A DNA stretch of 64,000 bases, taken from positions 1,432 to 65,431 of the forward strand of contig DDSH01000019.1 of the NCBI GenBank assembly GCA_002343775.1. Direction: 5' to 3'. Of this stretch, positions 52,244 to 62,065 are shown piece after piece. The notes beneath the pieces were generated by a model that searched no databases, was not told the DNA's origin, and saw only the letters and a list, made by a program, of their open reading frames with translations. The DNA comes from Anaerolineales bacterium UBA2395. GTDB lineage: Bacteria; Chloroflexota; Anaerolineae; Anaerolineales; Villigracilaceae. Within the stretch, counting starts at the first letter, position 1, and each line of letters opens with the position of its first letter. The translations under genes and the position numbers were made by a program.

Positions 52244-53781
52244 CTCTTACTGCAACCTTCAAAAAAGGTTGTAAAAAGAGGAAGAAACGCAAAAGTCGGT
52301 TGGATAGCCACTAGCGCGTTTTCTCGCACAAAGATTGCTTCGATCGCGAGTCGAAGCAATCTTTTTTGTTCGATTGTACTTAGTTTAGTCCAGTTGGCAT
52401 ATGCCTCTTGGACTTTCTTGCTTAATGTTAGTGTAGCAGTGAAATTATTTTCCTGCAAGGGATTGATGATATTTTCAACGCGTTCCTTCTCTCTTTCAAG
52501 AATTTCTTTCGTAATTTCACCGCGTATATAAAGTTCCTGTGCTCTTTGTAATTCATTCTGTGCATCATTTGCATGCTTGTTGATCACATCAGGCTTTGCA
52601 GATTTCTCCCAAGCCTTTGATGCTTGATACAGAAGCTTGACCACCTGCTTCTCCAACGGGATCGCTTTTATCACTTTCTGGTCACAATGTCCATTATCAA
52701 GCTCTATTCGACCGGAGTCCGCGTAAACAAATCCTTTCGCCCGCCATGTTGATCCGCGCATGGGCCAACCACAGCCTGCGCAAAATATTATTCCTGTCAG
52801 AGGGTAAAGTCTTTGCTTTGTATTTCTTTTCATGTGTGACACAGTCCCCATTGTTTTTCGTAGATCCATTAGTGCATTAAATGTCTCATCAGAAATCAAG
52901 GCAGGATGTTTTCCTGGATACAAGGATTCGATTTTTCGCTTTCTACCTCTGCCATAGTAGGCAATCTTTCCCGTATATAAAATCCTCGTCAGGACTCCCC
53001 GCACAAAGTCTTTTGTAAATACACCTGGACCTTTCCTTCCGTGAATCCCCTTTTGCCGATAATTTCGCACTGTACCATCCGGCAAAGTGAAGGTCATTTG
53101 GTTCATTTTCTCTGCAACGCCAATATCACTCTTTATCCCATTCAAATAAAAATCGAACATCATTCGAACACCATTCCCATCAATGGGATGTTCGATCATT
53201 GTTTTGCCATTCCCCTTATCCGGCATCCCAACATCCGGACAGTATCCCGGACCATTGGGGTCGGTACATCTTGAGCATAACCCACGGCAATATCCATAGG
53301 AAATATTGCCATTCCACAGCCCATCACGGGCACGTTGCATCTTCCCCTTTCGAGTTTCCTGACGCAAGTTGTCGATATAAATCTCCGCCAGCATCCCAAG
53401 CATGGTTAGAGTTAACTTACCCCAAGGAGTGGTGAAATCCAGGCGCTCTTGAACGGATATGAAGGTGACATTATGGCTGTTCAGTTGATCCAACGCATTG
53501 AGAAGACCGTTCAGGTGGCGATAGAAGCGATCAATCTTATCCACGATGATGACATCGAAATGTCCATCTTCCGCATCCTGCATCAACCTTGCTAATTCCG
53601 GACGCCGGCTGTCCTTCTTGGCGGAGATACCCGCATCTGTATATATCTTGATAAGGTCCCAACCTCGCTCAGCAGCAAGTTTTCGGATGTTGTTTTCCTG
53701 CGCATCCAGGCTAAAACCATCCACCTGTTCACGCATTGAGACCCTTCGATAGCCAACAGCTCGCATAGAAAAAGACGTCAT
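52189..53781 (-). CDS. large serine recombinase
   Basis: Site-specific DNA recombinase of 530 residues. The catalytic resolvase domain (about 6-150) holds Ser15 in GYRRVSMREQ, and the IVDKIDRFYRHLNG and LTLTMLGMLAEI helices. A four-Cys insert (C165-x3-C-x2-C-x8-C) precedes the recombinase domain (about 200-310). The zinc-ribbon domain begins IIFCAGCGWPMRG, followed by a coiled coil (about 390-450). The last residues DGIRTRDLGLDRAAC are the well-known antisense translation of a tRNA 3' half, here tRNA-Asp. The native C-terminus therefore probably ended earlier or was altered by integration. ATG at 53781 with GAGGAG upstream. Confidence 0.93.
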   Translation of the reverse strand: MTSFSMRAVGYRRVSMREQVDGFSLDAQENNIRKLAAERGWDLIKIYTDAGISAKKDSRRPELARLMQDAEDGHFDVIIVDKIDRFYRHLNGLLNALDQLNSHNVTFISVQERLDFTTPWGKLTLTMLGMLAEIYIDNLRQETRKGKMQRARDGLWNGNISYGYCRGLCSRCTDPNGPGYCPDVGMPDKGNGKTMIEHPIDGNGVRMMFDFYLNGIKSDIGVAEKMNQMTFTLPDGTVRNYRQKGIHGRKGPGVFTKDFVRGVLTRILYTGKIAYYGRGRKRKIESLYPGKHPALISDETFNALMDLRKTMGTVSHMKRNTKQRLYPLTGIIFCAGCGWPMRGSTWRAKGFVYADSGRIELDNGHCDQKVIKAIPLEKQVVKLLYQASKAWEKSAKPDVINKHANDAQNELQRAQELYIRGEITKEILEREKERVENIINPLQENNFTATLTLSKKVQEAYANWTKLSTIEQKRLLRLAIEAIFVRENALVAIQPTFAFLPLFTTFFEGCSKSGPDGIRTRDLGLDRAAC

Positions 53782-53808
53782 ACAATTTTTCTCCTCTCAG
53801 TGAAGATA

Positions 53809-53814
53809 TATAAT
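53809..53814 (+). promoter_or_regulatory. -10 box TATAAT of the XRE gene
   Basis: TATAAT 36 bases before the ATG at 53851. It lies in the 69-base gap between the divergent recombinase and regulator genes. Confidence 0.5.
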
Positions 53815-53850
53815 CACGTTCGTGCATTCTATCGCATCGAGGAGAATCCA

Positions 53851-54273
53851 ATGGAAGAACCAATTGCAAAACGCCTAAGAAATGCCCGAAAAGGAGAGAT
53901 CGATCTCACCCCATTGTCAAACAGAATTAGGGAATTACTCGAACAGAGAAATGAGTCTTTACGAGCTGCTGGATTGAAGGCAGGGCTGGATCATCAATTC
54001 GTTCGAAGGATCGTCAATGGGGAACGCCCTAACATGATTGCATGCATCATGCTGGCGGATTACTTTGGCATCAACCCAAATGAACTGCTTCAACTTGCCA
54101 AATGGCCTACGTTGAAGATCTTTGATATTGCTCACGGCAACAGCACCAAACAAATCTCTCCTGAAGCTGTGGATTTGGCTTTGGATCTCACAGAAATAAA
54201 CAGTGCAGATTCACGCCGTAACCTAGTCAGCGCGTTCCGCACCATTATGAGTGAATTCAGAAAACGAAGCTGA
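53851..54273 (+). CDS. XRE-family helix-turn-helix regulator
   Basis: DNA-binding protein of 140 residues. The helix-turn-helix spans about residues 30-85, with recognition-helix region AAGLKAGLDHQFVRRIVNGE. The C-terminal 50 residues (QISPEAVDLALDLTEI) may mediate dimerisation. It lies between two serine recombinase genes and is divergent from the first, so it is a likely repressor of the element. ATG with GAGGAG upstream. Confidence 0.85.
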   Translation: MEEPIAKRLRNARKGEIDLTPLSNRIRELLEQRNESLRAAGLKAGLDHQFVRRIVNGERPNMIACIMLADYFGINPNELLQLAKWPTLKIFDIAHGNSTKQISPEAVDLALDLTEINSADSRRNLVSAFRTIMSEFRKRS

Positions 54274-54275
54274 CT

Positions 54276-56099
54276 TTACTCTTCCAAGCCCAGCAATGTA
54301 TCAAAGGGTGGATAGGCAAGGATTTTCCGTAATTTTCCCTGCGCATCAAAGTACAAACCCTTGAACATGATATTGAGAAGGATTCTTTTTTCGCCAGGCA
54401 ACATTCGGGACCAGTTTCCAGGAAAATCTTCCAATAACGGCAATAATTCCTGAACGGCAGGATTGGCAGAAGGCTTTAATGACCGTAATCGTTGCAGGAT
54501 GAAGTGGGCTTGTTCCTCATATTCCGCCTTGCTAATATCGCCCTGCTTATATAGATCCTGATATCGTTTCAGGGATTGACGCAAGTTGAAATTTTCTCTT
54601 TCAAACGCTGGAAGACCCTCATCCGAGACAAAGTAAGCCAGTATTTTTTCCTTGATTTCATCTGTCAATTTTATATTTGCCAATAGTCGATCCACCTCGG
54701 ATTCCAATTGATCACCAGATAAATAACGGGTGGTATGCAGCTCCACAATAGCCTGGCTGATGGAATTGGAGCGGACCTTGATTTCACGAAAGGACTTGTT
54801 ATCAATGACAAGATTCTGCCTACCCTTTTTCGTCACACACCGATCCTGTAACGCTGCACAACGATAGGTCCGTTTGTTGTTTCGCATGGTTCCGCCTCTG
54901 AGCGTGACAATGCTTCCATTCTGTTCAAAACATATCCAGCACCGGCTAACACCGGTCAATGGATAGATTTGTTTTGTATTGGAAATAGAAGTTGGTGTGC
55001 GTCCCTTCATTTTCCGCATGTGTTGAGACGCTTTCCATTCCTCCATACTGATCAATGCCTGATGTTTGCCCGGCTGCAATTCGATGATGCGCCGACTGTT
55101 AATCTGCTTCCCTTTCTTGATCTTCCTCTCCGGGTCCTCCGGGTCATCATCCATATCCAGTTCAGGACGTTCATAGCGCGCGACCAAGCCGGCAAAAAAC
55201 GGATTCTCCACAATGGCGCGAATGCTATCTCTAGAAAATAATCCCAATGGATTGCTTAGGGTTTGTCCCTTTGTACGATACCGAATAGACTGTCCATTTG
55301 GCAATGTGAAGTCATGGGAATTTAGCCAGTCGGCGATCTCGCGGTAGCTGTACCCTTTCAGGAATAACTCGAATATCCACGGAATGGCAAAACGTGTCAC
55401 TGGATGAGGGACAGCAATACGCCCCCGCTGGCTTTCCGCTCGATCCTCCATCCCCACCAAGGGGCAAATTCCTTTCCCGTGAGCATCATTACAAGTGGTG
55501 CAAAGACCATTACAGTATCCCAGTGGCAAATAGCCGTTTGGCAAGCCGCTTCTTGCGCGATGTGCCTTGGCTTCACGGGTGCGTTCGCTGGTCTGATGCA
55601 CATAACTCTCTGCCATCATTCCCAGCAACGCCAGCATCTGAAGTCCCTGCCGGGTCTTGGTATCAATATTCTCGGTGACACTTATTAATCCAACTTTGTG
55701 TCGTTTCAAAAAACGGACAAAGCCCAAAATGGACTCAAGATTACGATACAGACGATCCAAACGGTGAACCACAACCACTTTGATGCGACCCGAGCGGACA
55801 TCCCGAACCAGGCGTTGGAGTTCTTTTCGTCGGCTATTGCGACCAGTCTTGTTCGGATCACTATAGATCTCCACTTTTGTGGCGCCATGAGCTCGTGCAT
55901 ACTCTTCCGCCCGGTCCGGTTGGATCTCAAGGGAATACCCTTGAAACTTGGGGTCAACCCGTGACACTCTAGAGTAAATAGCCCAAGTCGAATTTCCCTT
56001 GATCTCATCCAGGTATTCATATTCCTGCTTGATATATTCATCCAGCTCCTCGAAGGTAACTGGGAAGTGTTGTCTATCTGCGGGTAGGCTTCTTTGCAT
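54276..56099 (-). CDS. large serine recombinase, second copy
   Basis: Site-specific recombinase of 607 residues from the ATG used here. The catalytic Ser is in AIYSRVSRVD (about residue 46), with VVVHRLDRLYRNLESILG and LQMLALLGMMAESYVHQ helices. It has the same C-x3-C-x2-C-x8-C insert as its neighbour (GYCNGLCTTC), then a recombinase domain and a zinc-binding region (CWICFEQNG, CAALQDRC). Overall it is clearly diverged from the first enzyme and has an extra N-terminal arm of about 35 residues. A TTG at 56141 would add 14 Lys/Arg-rich residues. It converges with the XRE gene, the stop codons being two bases apart. Confidence 0.92.
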   Translation of the reverse strand: MQRSLPADRQHFPVTFEELDEYIKQEYEYLDEIKGNSTWAIYSRVSRVDPKFQGYSLEIQPDRAEEYARAHGATKVEIYSDPNKTGRNSRRKELQRLVRDVRSGRIKVVVVHRLDRLYRNLESILGFVRFLKRHKVGLISVTENIDTKTRQGLQMLALLGMMAESYVHQTSERTREAKAHRARSGLPNGYLPLGYCNGLCTTCNDAHGKGICPLVGMEDRAESQRGRIAVPHPVTRFAIPWIFELFLKGYSYREIADWLNSHDFTLPNGQSIRYRTKGQTLSNPLGLFSRDSIRAIVENPFFAGLVARYERPELDMDDDPEDPERKIKKGKQINSRRIIELQPGKHQALISMEEWKASQHMRKMKGRTPTSISNTKQIYPLTGVSRCWICFEQNGSIVTLRGGTMRNNKRTYRCAALQDRCVTKKGRQNLVIDNKSFREIKVRSNSISQAIVELHTTRYLSGDQLESEVDRLLANIKLTDEIKEKILAYFVSDEGLPAFERENFNLRQSLKRYQDLYKQGDISKAEYEEQAHFILQRLRSLKPSANPAVQELLPLLEDFPGNWSRMLPGEKRILLNIMFKGLYFDAQGKLRKILAYPPFDTLLGLEE

Positions 56100-56141
56100 T
56101 TCCGTTCTTTTCCTTTTTTTCTGTTTTTTTGCTTTCGACAA

Positions 56142-56445
56142 GCATCCGTCGTAGATAAGCTACAAAGGCTTTTGCAAACTCATCAATGCGTTCATCTGTT
56201 ATGTAGGACAACTCTGGTATTTCTCCTGATTTGGTAAGGTTCTGTCTTGCTAATTTAGTTCGATTTTATTGTCCGCGTCCAGAAGGTGGTCAAATGCTGT
56301 CGCTAAGCGGAATTTATATGAATACATTTGCAGTATACAGAAGAGGGGAAAAACTGTAAAAGCACGTAGGCGGCAATACATTCGAGGGCAGATTGGGTGA
56401 TAGAATTAAAAGGTACATGTACCTTTCATATATCAGGAGGAAATC
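56142..56445. other. gene-free AT-rich intergenic region
   Basis: About 300 bases without a convincing gene on either strand. It should hold the promoters of the second recombinase (minus) and the alpha-2-macroglobulin gene (plus). An 18-bp palindrome lies near its right end. It may contain the second attachment site of the element, but I found no repeat of the tRNA-Asp 3' end. Confidence 0.5.
56409..56426. promoter_or_regulatory. 18-bp perfect palindrome, candidate operator
   Basis: AAAGGTACATGTACCTTT, ten bases before the AGGAGG Shine-Dalgarno of the large gene at 56446. The symmetry and position suit a dimeric regulator or an mRNA hairpin. Confidence 0.5.
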
Positions 56446-59400
56446 ATGTTAACTGTGACAGGAAAAAAAGCAGGAATTTGGACAGTCGTTCTTATTTATG
56501 TATTAACTTCAATAGGCATTGGTAACGCCAAAGCATTACCCCCTGCCCAGTATCTATCTCCAACCGTAATTAACCATGTAGAAAATAACTCAGCAAATAT
56601 TCCACACATACTCCAAGTGTATCCAAAAGGCGGTTTTCTTTCAGATCGGTCGAGCAGCATCCAAGTGACGTTTAGCCAATCTATGGATCAGGAACAAACA
56701 GAGTCTGCGTTTTCCATTCAACCCGACCTGCCTCATGCATTTAAATGGTTAGATGCAATAACACTACAAATCGAGTTCACGGAATTATTCAAACCAGGCA
56801 CTCAATACGCCCTGACTTTCTATGGTGAGAAAGCAATAGATATAAACGGACAAAACCTCAAAGAAGATTATCGATGGTACTACTGGCTTGACCCCTTTAC
56901 CATTGATCTTGAAATCCCTGAACCAAATAAGATCAAACTAACATTCAGTCATTCAATAAATTGGAGCAAAAGCCATATCCCGTTTGAAATTCAACCACCC
57001 CTCGAGGGTCAATGGATATGGCAGAACACCAAAACCCTTGAATTCATCGGTTCAACGTCAATACCACCTGCCAAACACTACACCCTACAACTGAAGTCAC
57101 CTTTATACGACAAATTCGGGGAAATTGTATTTGATGAACGCCCACTTTCCTTCAATGCTCCAGCTCCTGTCGAGTCGGTTCAACCCAAAGACGGAGAATA
57201 TGTACACGAGGATTTTTCTGCAATCCAGATTATTTTCAATAAACCAGTGGAAAAGCTATCAGCACAAAATGCCTTTTCCATACGCCCAGCCATTAAGGGG
57301 AGATTTTCCTGGGACCGAAGCGAGGGAAGCTCTTTTGATAATATACTTATCTTTACGCCAACGGAACTTTTTCAAGGTGAGCAAGACTACACGGTCTCGA
57401 TTTCACCTGCATTAAAGGATATTGCCAATCGTCCATTAATCCTGGAACCATTTCAGTGGAAATTTACTGTTCGGGATTACTATTCTTCATATCCAGCTAT
57501 TGCATCGTTTGGCGGATATGGATCCAATGTTCAAGTTGTAGATGTCAATGGTCCACGTAGAGTTCAGTATTCCGGGACAGATCCGATTCAGTTTGAAGCA
57601 TATCGTTATGACTTGAACGATTTCGTAAAATTGTATTCCGAGGATTTCGGTCGGGGGTATTCTCTACCAAGAATCACTCTCCCTGATCCATCAGAAAATC
57701 GCCTGGTGGCTTCCTGGAATTCAACAGACGATGAAATTGGAGGCATCAGGGAAACAATCATCCCCCCGCAAATAGCACCCGGGTTATATGTCTTGAACAT
57801 GAAGCATGATGGGCGCAGTTATAGCCAGTTATTCCTTATTTTGTCACGAAATACAGTCATGGCAAAAATTTACGGGGATCAAATATTTGTCTGGGTTACA
57901 GATATCAATGGAGATGCCATATCCAACGCAGAAATTAGATTGTATTCGAGTCGTGGAGAAAAGATTCGAGAAGGCAGAACAGATGAACAAGGGCTTTACC
58001 AAGGTTTGGTACCAACCGGCTATCAGCCTATGCTCGTAACTGCAAGGGTAGGAGGCACAGGAGATGCTGATGTTGCGGTGACCGGCTTGAATGAAGGATG
58101 GGACAGTTATGATGGTTGGGTGCAATACAATAATGATCCAGCCAGATATCTCGTTTATACCTATACTGATCGACCAATATATAAACCAGGACAAACCATA
58201 AATTACAAAGCCATCATACGCCACGATTATGACGTGCGCTATTCCATCCCCGCCGAAGATGCCCCCATTACAATTCATATCCGTGACCCCAGGAACAATC
58301 TCATTCAGTCCACTCAGATGACTACGAACGAATTTGGTACAGTGAATGGTTCCTTTACGATATCCGAAGGCGCGCCATTAGGCTACTATGCAATCGAAAT
58401 AGATATTGAAGGGGAAATCAGCCGCCAGATATTTCGAATTGAAGATTACAGAAAACCTGAATATCAGGTAACACTAGAACCATCCAACCCCCAAGCCGAT
58501 AATCAACTAATTTCTGGAGAAACCCTTGATCTGGACGTTGATGTAAACTACTTCTTTGGGGAACCAGTGTCAAACGCAAAACTCACATATAGATATTACC
58601 GCCTCCATCCTTATTATGATTGGTGGAATTCCAATCCTGAGGAGGTGCAATACACCTGGTATGCAGTTTGGGAGGAAGAAGAAAATGTGTTAAGCACAAA
58701 TGAAGACGGAAAGGCAAAACTCCAGCTCTGGACCGACCAGGGTGGCTATTTTGAATACGGGACATTTGGTGACTGGCGTTCAAGTCTTCGTACAAAGACT
58801 TTTGCAGTGGAAGTAACCGCCGATGATGGAAATAATCAGCCTGTTAGCGGGTATTATATTTACACAGTTGCAAACGCAGCAGAAAAGATAGGGTTGGATA
58901 CTTCAGGTTATTTTAAAACTCCCAATACCCCATTTATTGTTCAGGCAAATGTGCAGGAACTCTCCGGTGCTCCTGTGCCACTCCGCGATTTATCGTTGGA
59001 AGTGAGTCGCTGGAATCGCGAAACATATAAGTACGCTACCACGCCGGAAACCTTTTCCATGACCACCGACATGAATGGTATATCTACCCTCAAATTACAA
59101 CTTGATGCGGGTTACTATAAATTAACCCTGACCGGGTTGGACGCACTGGGTAACCGCATGACCTCGGAAAGCTGGTTGAGTATTTTTTCAAAAAATAGCA
59201 GATGGAATGAAGATACATATGAACCACTGGTGATCAGTGCAGAGAATAAATCCTATCAACCAAACGAAACAGCAAAATTCATGATCGAATCTAGTTTCGA
59301 TGGTCCTGCCCTGTTGACTTTTGAACGCGGTAGTGTACTTCACGCCCAACAAGTCCTATTGACTGCGCCATTTACCTTGATTGAAACTGATATTCTGCCA

Positions 59401-61932
59401 GAATATGCCCCCAATGTTTATGTCACTGTTAATGCTTGGGAAGCAACCAACCGTGATGATCCAAAAATATATAAATATCATTACAGTAATGTTCCGGATA
59501 GTCAAATGCACATAGCCAGGACCGAGTTACAGGTGCCGGCCGAGTTAAAGGCACTGGATATCATATTGACGACAGACCAATCAGAATATGCGCCAGGTGA
59601 TCCGATCACTGTGGATATTGAGGTGAGGGATGGAGATCAAAATCCGGTCCTAGCTGAAATTTCTCTAGCGCTCGTGGACGAAGCTATTTTCAGTCTTAGT
59701 AATGAACTTTCACCTGCGATTTTCAAAGCCTTTTATGGTGCCCGCCCACTTAGTGTGGATACCTATAATTCCATGAACCCGTATCGAGAAATAATCATTG
59801 GCGATCGAGGTGGCGGAAGTGATACACCATCCCTGGCTGGCGTGCGCACAGATTTCCCAGATACAGCTGCCTGGTATCCAGAATTGGTAACTGATTTAAA
59901 TGGAAAGGTCTCCGTCACATTCACCTTGCCTGACAACATTACCAGTTGGCGTTTAAGTGCAAAGGCAATCACCCTAACCCATCAAGTTGGAGAAAAGCAT
60001 ATCAATATCGAAACCAAACAGGATCTGCTTTTACGTCCGATTCTGCCAAGGGTCTTGACCACCGGTGATCAAGCACACCTGACTGTCATGGTACATAATT
60101 ACTCCGATGTAGATCGGACAATCAAGATATCACTTACTGGAAATGATATAGATATTCAGGACACCTCAACACAATCCCTTATCATTCCATCCAACGGTGT
60201 GGTAACAGCAGGATGGAGGGTGATTCCAACAGGTACAACTGAAACACAATTAACATTTACGGCAAGTGGCAATGATGGGTCCAGTGATGCGATTCAAATT
60301 CCGATCTCGATTCAACCCTTATCAACACGGGATATCCAATCAACTTCTGGTGAATTTACCGGGGATCTAACTTTGAATATTCCCATACCGCAAAATCTAT
60401 TGGTGGATAACAGCCAGATCATTCTTCGAATTAGTAATTCACCCGCCTCCAGCCTCCTGGATGGGTTGGAATTTCTAACTGGGTACCCTTATGGCTGCGT
60501 GGAACAAACGATGAGTCGGGCTATGCCGAATGCAGTGCTTGGAAGGGCAGTCTCCCAGCTTGGTGTAGGTGGGGAGGAATTCAATGCACAATTAGATCCG
60601 CTGATAAATGCCAGCATTCAAAGGTTGTATGGTTTCCAACACTCAGACGGCGGTTGGGGGTGGTGGTTGGACGACAATAGTGATACCTATCAAAGCGCCT
60701 GGGTATTACACGGATTGGCGGTAATCCAGTCTGCAGGATATCCCATCGAACAAAAAGTTATAGAACGGGCAGCAGGGTATTTAATTCGCAACTTATATAA
60801 AATGGACACCCGCACCAAAGCATATGCCTTATTTAGTATGGCGTTGGCCGGACAGGGCAACCTTGCAGAAACCCAATCCCTAGCAGATGCATCCCTGCGT
60901 GAACTCGATCCGTTCAGTCAGGCAGCTTTGGCACTGGCTCTTCATCATTTAGGGGATAAAACCCGATCTGAGGCGATCGTAAATGTACTCGAATCATCTG
61001 CTGTATTAGAAAAGTCCTTTGCATTTTGGCCGCAAGATGCTACAGATGGTGAATATCACCGCAAGACAATGGCGTCAAGTTTACGCACAACAGCATTCGT
61101 ATTATCTGCTATCCTGACTATCGATGGAAAAGACAATTTATATGTGGAACCTGCAGCGAATTATTTAATCAATAAACGCAATGGGTATGGTTGGGGAACT
61201 ACGAACGAAACCTCTTTCACCATTCTGGCGCTCACAGATTATTTGGGCACTCAACAAAACACAAATGGTGTAAATGAATACAGAGTTCAACTGAATGGCA
61301 CCCCATTAGCGGATGGCACATTGGAACGTGGGCACATTTCAACGAATATCGAGATTCCTCTTTCTTTATTAAAAAGCAGAACAAACCAGCTGGATTTGAA
61401 TAGCTCAGGCACTACCCCATTACAATACGATCTCATCACTCGTTATACAATTTCAGAATCAGAGATTGAAGCTTCCGGAAATGTGGGTATCACCCGTCGT
61501 TATCTTGATCCAAAATCTGGCGATGTCCTAAAAACCCTTGTCCTTGGACAATTGGTTCGTGTGGAGTTGTCAGTTCACATGCCTCAACCAGGATCTTACA
61601 TCCTTATCGAGGATCATCTCCCAGGAGGTTTGGAAGCACTTAACCAAGGTCTAAACACTACCGGGCATGCAACAGACTATTACAGCGAATACTACGACCC
61701 ATTAAAGTATCTTTGGCAGGCATTTGGCTATAACTACAAGGAAATTCGCGGAGACCGGGTTAGCTTTTTTATAACCGACATGAAAAAGGGATTAACCCTC
61801 CTCACCTACTTAACGCGGGCAACCACTTCTGGAACATTCACCGCCCTGCCATCAGAGGTGAGTGCTATGTATGACTATCAACTATGGGGTCGATCTTCGG
61901 ACAATGTCGTCATCGTTCACGACCAAAAGTAG
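56446..61932 (+). CDS. bacterial alpha-2-macroglobulin-like protein
   Basis: Giant secreted protein of 1828 residues, expected to trap proteases by a bait-and-thioester mechanism. Signal peptide residues 1-32 (cleavage near NAKA), with no lipobox. Two Ig-like Big_5 domains (about 55-155 and 238-345) are followed by macroglobulin domains (about 465-1000, with YTDRPIYKPGQTINYKAI). The A2M domain lies around residue 1150-1200 (DNITSWRLSAKAITL). The thioester motif G1350-C-V-E-Q1354 is intact in a terpenoid-cyclase-like helical domain (about 1330-1640). No penicillin-binding protein 1C gene, the usual partner, is adjacent. It is AT-richer than the left part of the window. AGGAGG upstream. Confidence 0.93.
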   Translation: MLTVTGKKAGIWTVVLIYVLTSIGIGNAKALPPAQYLSPTVINHVENNSANIPHILQVYPKGGFLSDRSSSIQVTFSQSMDQEQTESAFSIQPDLPHAFKWLDAITLQIEFTELFKPGTQYALTFYGEKAIDINGQNLKEDYRWYYWLDPFTIDLEIPEPNKIKLTFSHSINWSKSHIPFEIQPPLEGQWIWQNTKTLEFIGSTSIPPAKHYTLQLKSPLYDKFGEIVFDERPLSFNAPAPVESVQPKDGEYVHEDFSAIQIIFNKPVEKLSAQNAFSIRPAIKGRFSWDRSEGSSFDNILIFTPTELFQGEQDYTVSISPALKDIANRPLILEPFQWKFTVRDYYSSYPAIASFGGYGSNVQVVDVNGPRRVQYSGTDPIQFEAYRYDLNDFVKLYSEDFGRGYSLPRITLPDPSENRLVASWNSTDDEIGGIRETIIPPQIAPGLYVLNMKHDGRSYSQLFLILSRNTVMAKIYGDQIFVWVTDINGDAISNAEIRLYSSRGEKIREGRTDEQGLYQGLVPTGYQPMLVTARVGGTGDADVAVTGLNEGWDSYDGWVQYNNDPARYLVYTYTDRPIYKPGQTINYKAIIRHDYDVRYSIPAEDAPITIHIRDPRNNLIQSTQMTTNEFGTVNGSFTISEGAPLGYYAIEIDIEGEISRQIFRIEDYRKPEYQVTLEPSNPQADNQLISGETLDLDVDVNYFFGEPVSNAKLTYRYYRLHPYYDWWNSNPEEVQYTWYAVWEEEENVLSTNEDGKAKLQLWTDQGGYFEYGTFGDWRSSLRTKTFAVEVTADDGNNQPVSGYYIYTVANAAEKIGLDTSGYFKTPNTPFIVQANVQELSGAPVPLRDLSLEVSRWNRETYKYATTPETFSMTTDMNGISTLKLQLDAGYYKLTLTGLDALGNRMTSESWLSIFSKNSRWNEDTYEPLVISAENKSYQPNETAKFMIESSFDGPALLTFERGSVLHAQQVLLTAPFTLIETDILPEYAPNVYVTVNAWEATNRDDPKIYKYHYSNVPDSQMHIARTELQVPAELKALDIILTTDQSEYAPGDPITVDIEVRDGDQNPVLAEISLALVDEAIFSLSNELSPAIFKAFYGARPLSVDTYNSMNPYREIIIGDRGGGSDTPSLAGVRTDFPDTAAWYPELVTDLNGKVSVTFTLPDNITSWRLSAKAITLTHQVGEKHINIETKQDLLLRPILPRVLTTGDQAHLTVMVHNYSDVDRTIKISLTGNDIDIQDTSTQSLIIPSNGVVTAGWRVIPTGTTETQLTFTASGNDGSSDAIQIPISIQPLSTRDIQSTSGEFTGDLTLNIPIPQNLLVDNSQIILRISNSPASSLLDGLEFLTGYPYGCVEQTMSRAMPNAVLGRAVSQLGVGGEEFNAQLDPLINASIQRLYGFQHSDGGWGWWLDDNSDTYQSAWVLHGLAVIQSAGYPIEQKVIERAAGYLIRNLYKMDTRTKAYALFSMALAGQGNLAETQSLADASLRELDPFSQAALALALHHLGDKTRSEAIVNVLESSAVLEKSFAFWPQDATDGEYHRKTMASSLRTTAFVLSAILTIDGKDNLYVEPAANYLINKRNGYGWGTTNETSFTILALTDYLGTQQNTNGVNEYRVQLNGTPLADGTLERGHISTNIEIPLSLLKSRTNQLDLNSSGTTPLQYDLITRYTISESEIEASGNVGITRRYLDPKSGDVLKTLVLGQLVRVELSVHMPQPGSYILIEDHLPGGLEALNQGLNTTGHATDYYSEYYDPLKYLWQAFGYNYKEIRGDRVSFFITDMKKGLTLLTYLTRATTSGTFTALPSEVSAMYDYQLWGRSSDNVVIVHDQK

Positions 61933-61954
61933 CAGAAGTATTCCATGATCGAGG

Positions 61955-61985
61955 ATTCTTAAGATAAACAGATCTATTTAAGAAT
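61955..61985 (+). terminator. weak hairpin after the macroglobulin gene
   Basis: attcttaa / ttaagaat with a 15-base loop and no clear T-run. Termination is uncertain. Confidence 0.35.
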
Positions 61986-62065
61986 AAAACATATAGATCA
62001 GCAAAGATGCGATGATAGCAAACAAACACATGACTGATACCTAGAACGAAAATAAGGAAATGTAA

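Noticed and set aside
56142..56445. Right attachment site repeating the tRNA-Asp 3' end
   Set aside because: No copy of ggttcgaatcccgtcggg or a recognisable part of it was found here or further right in the window.
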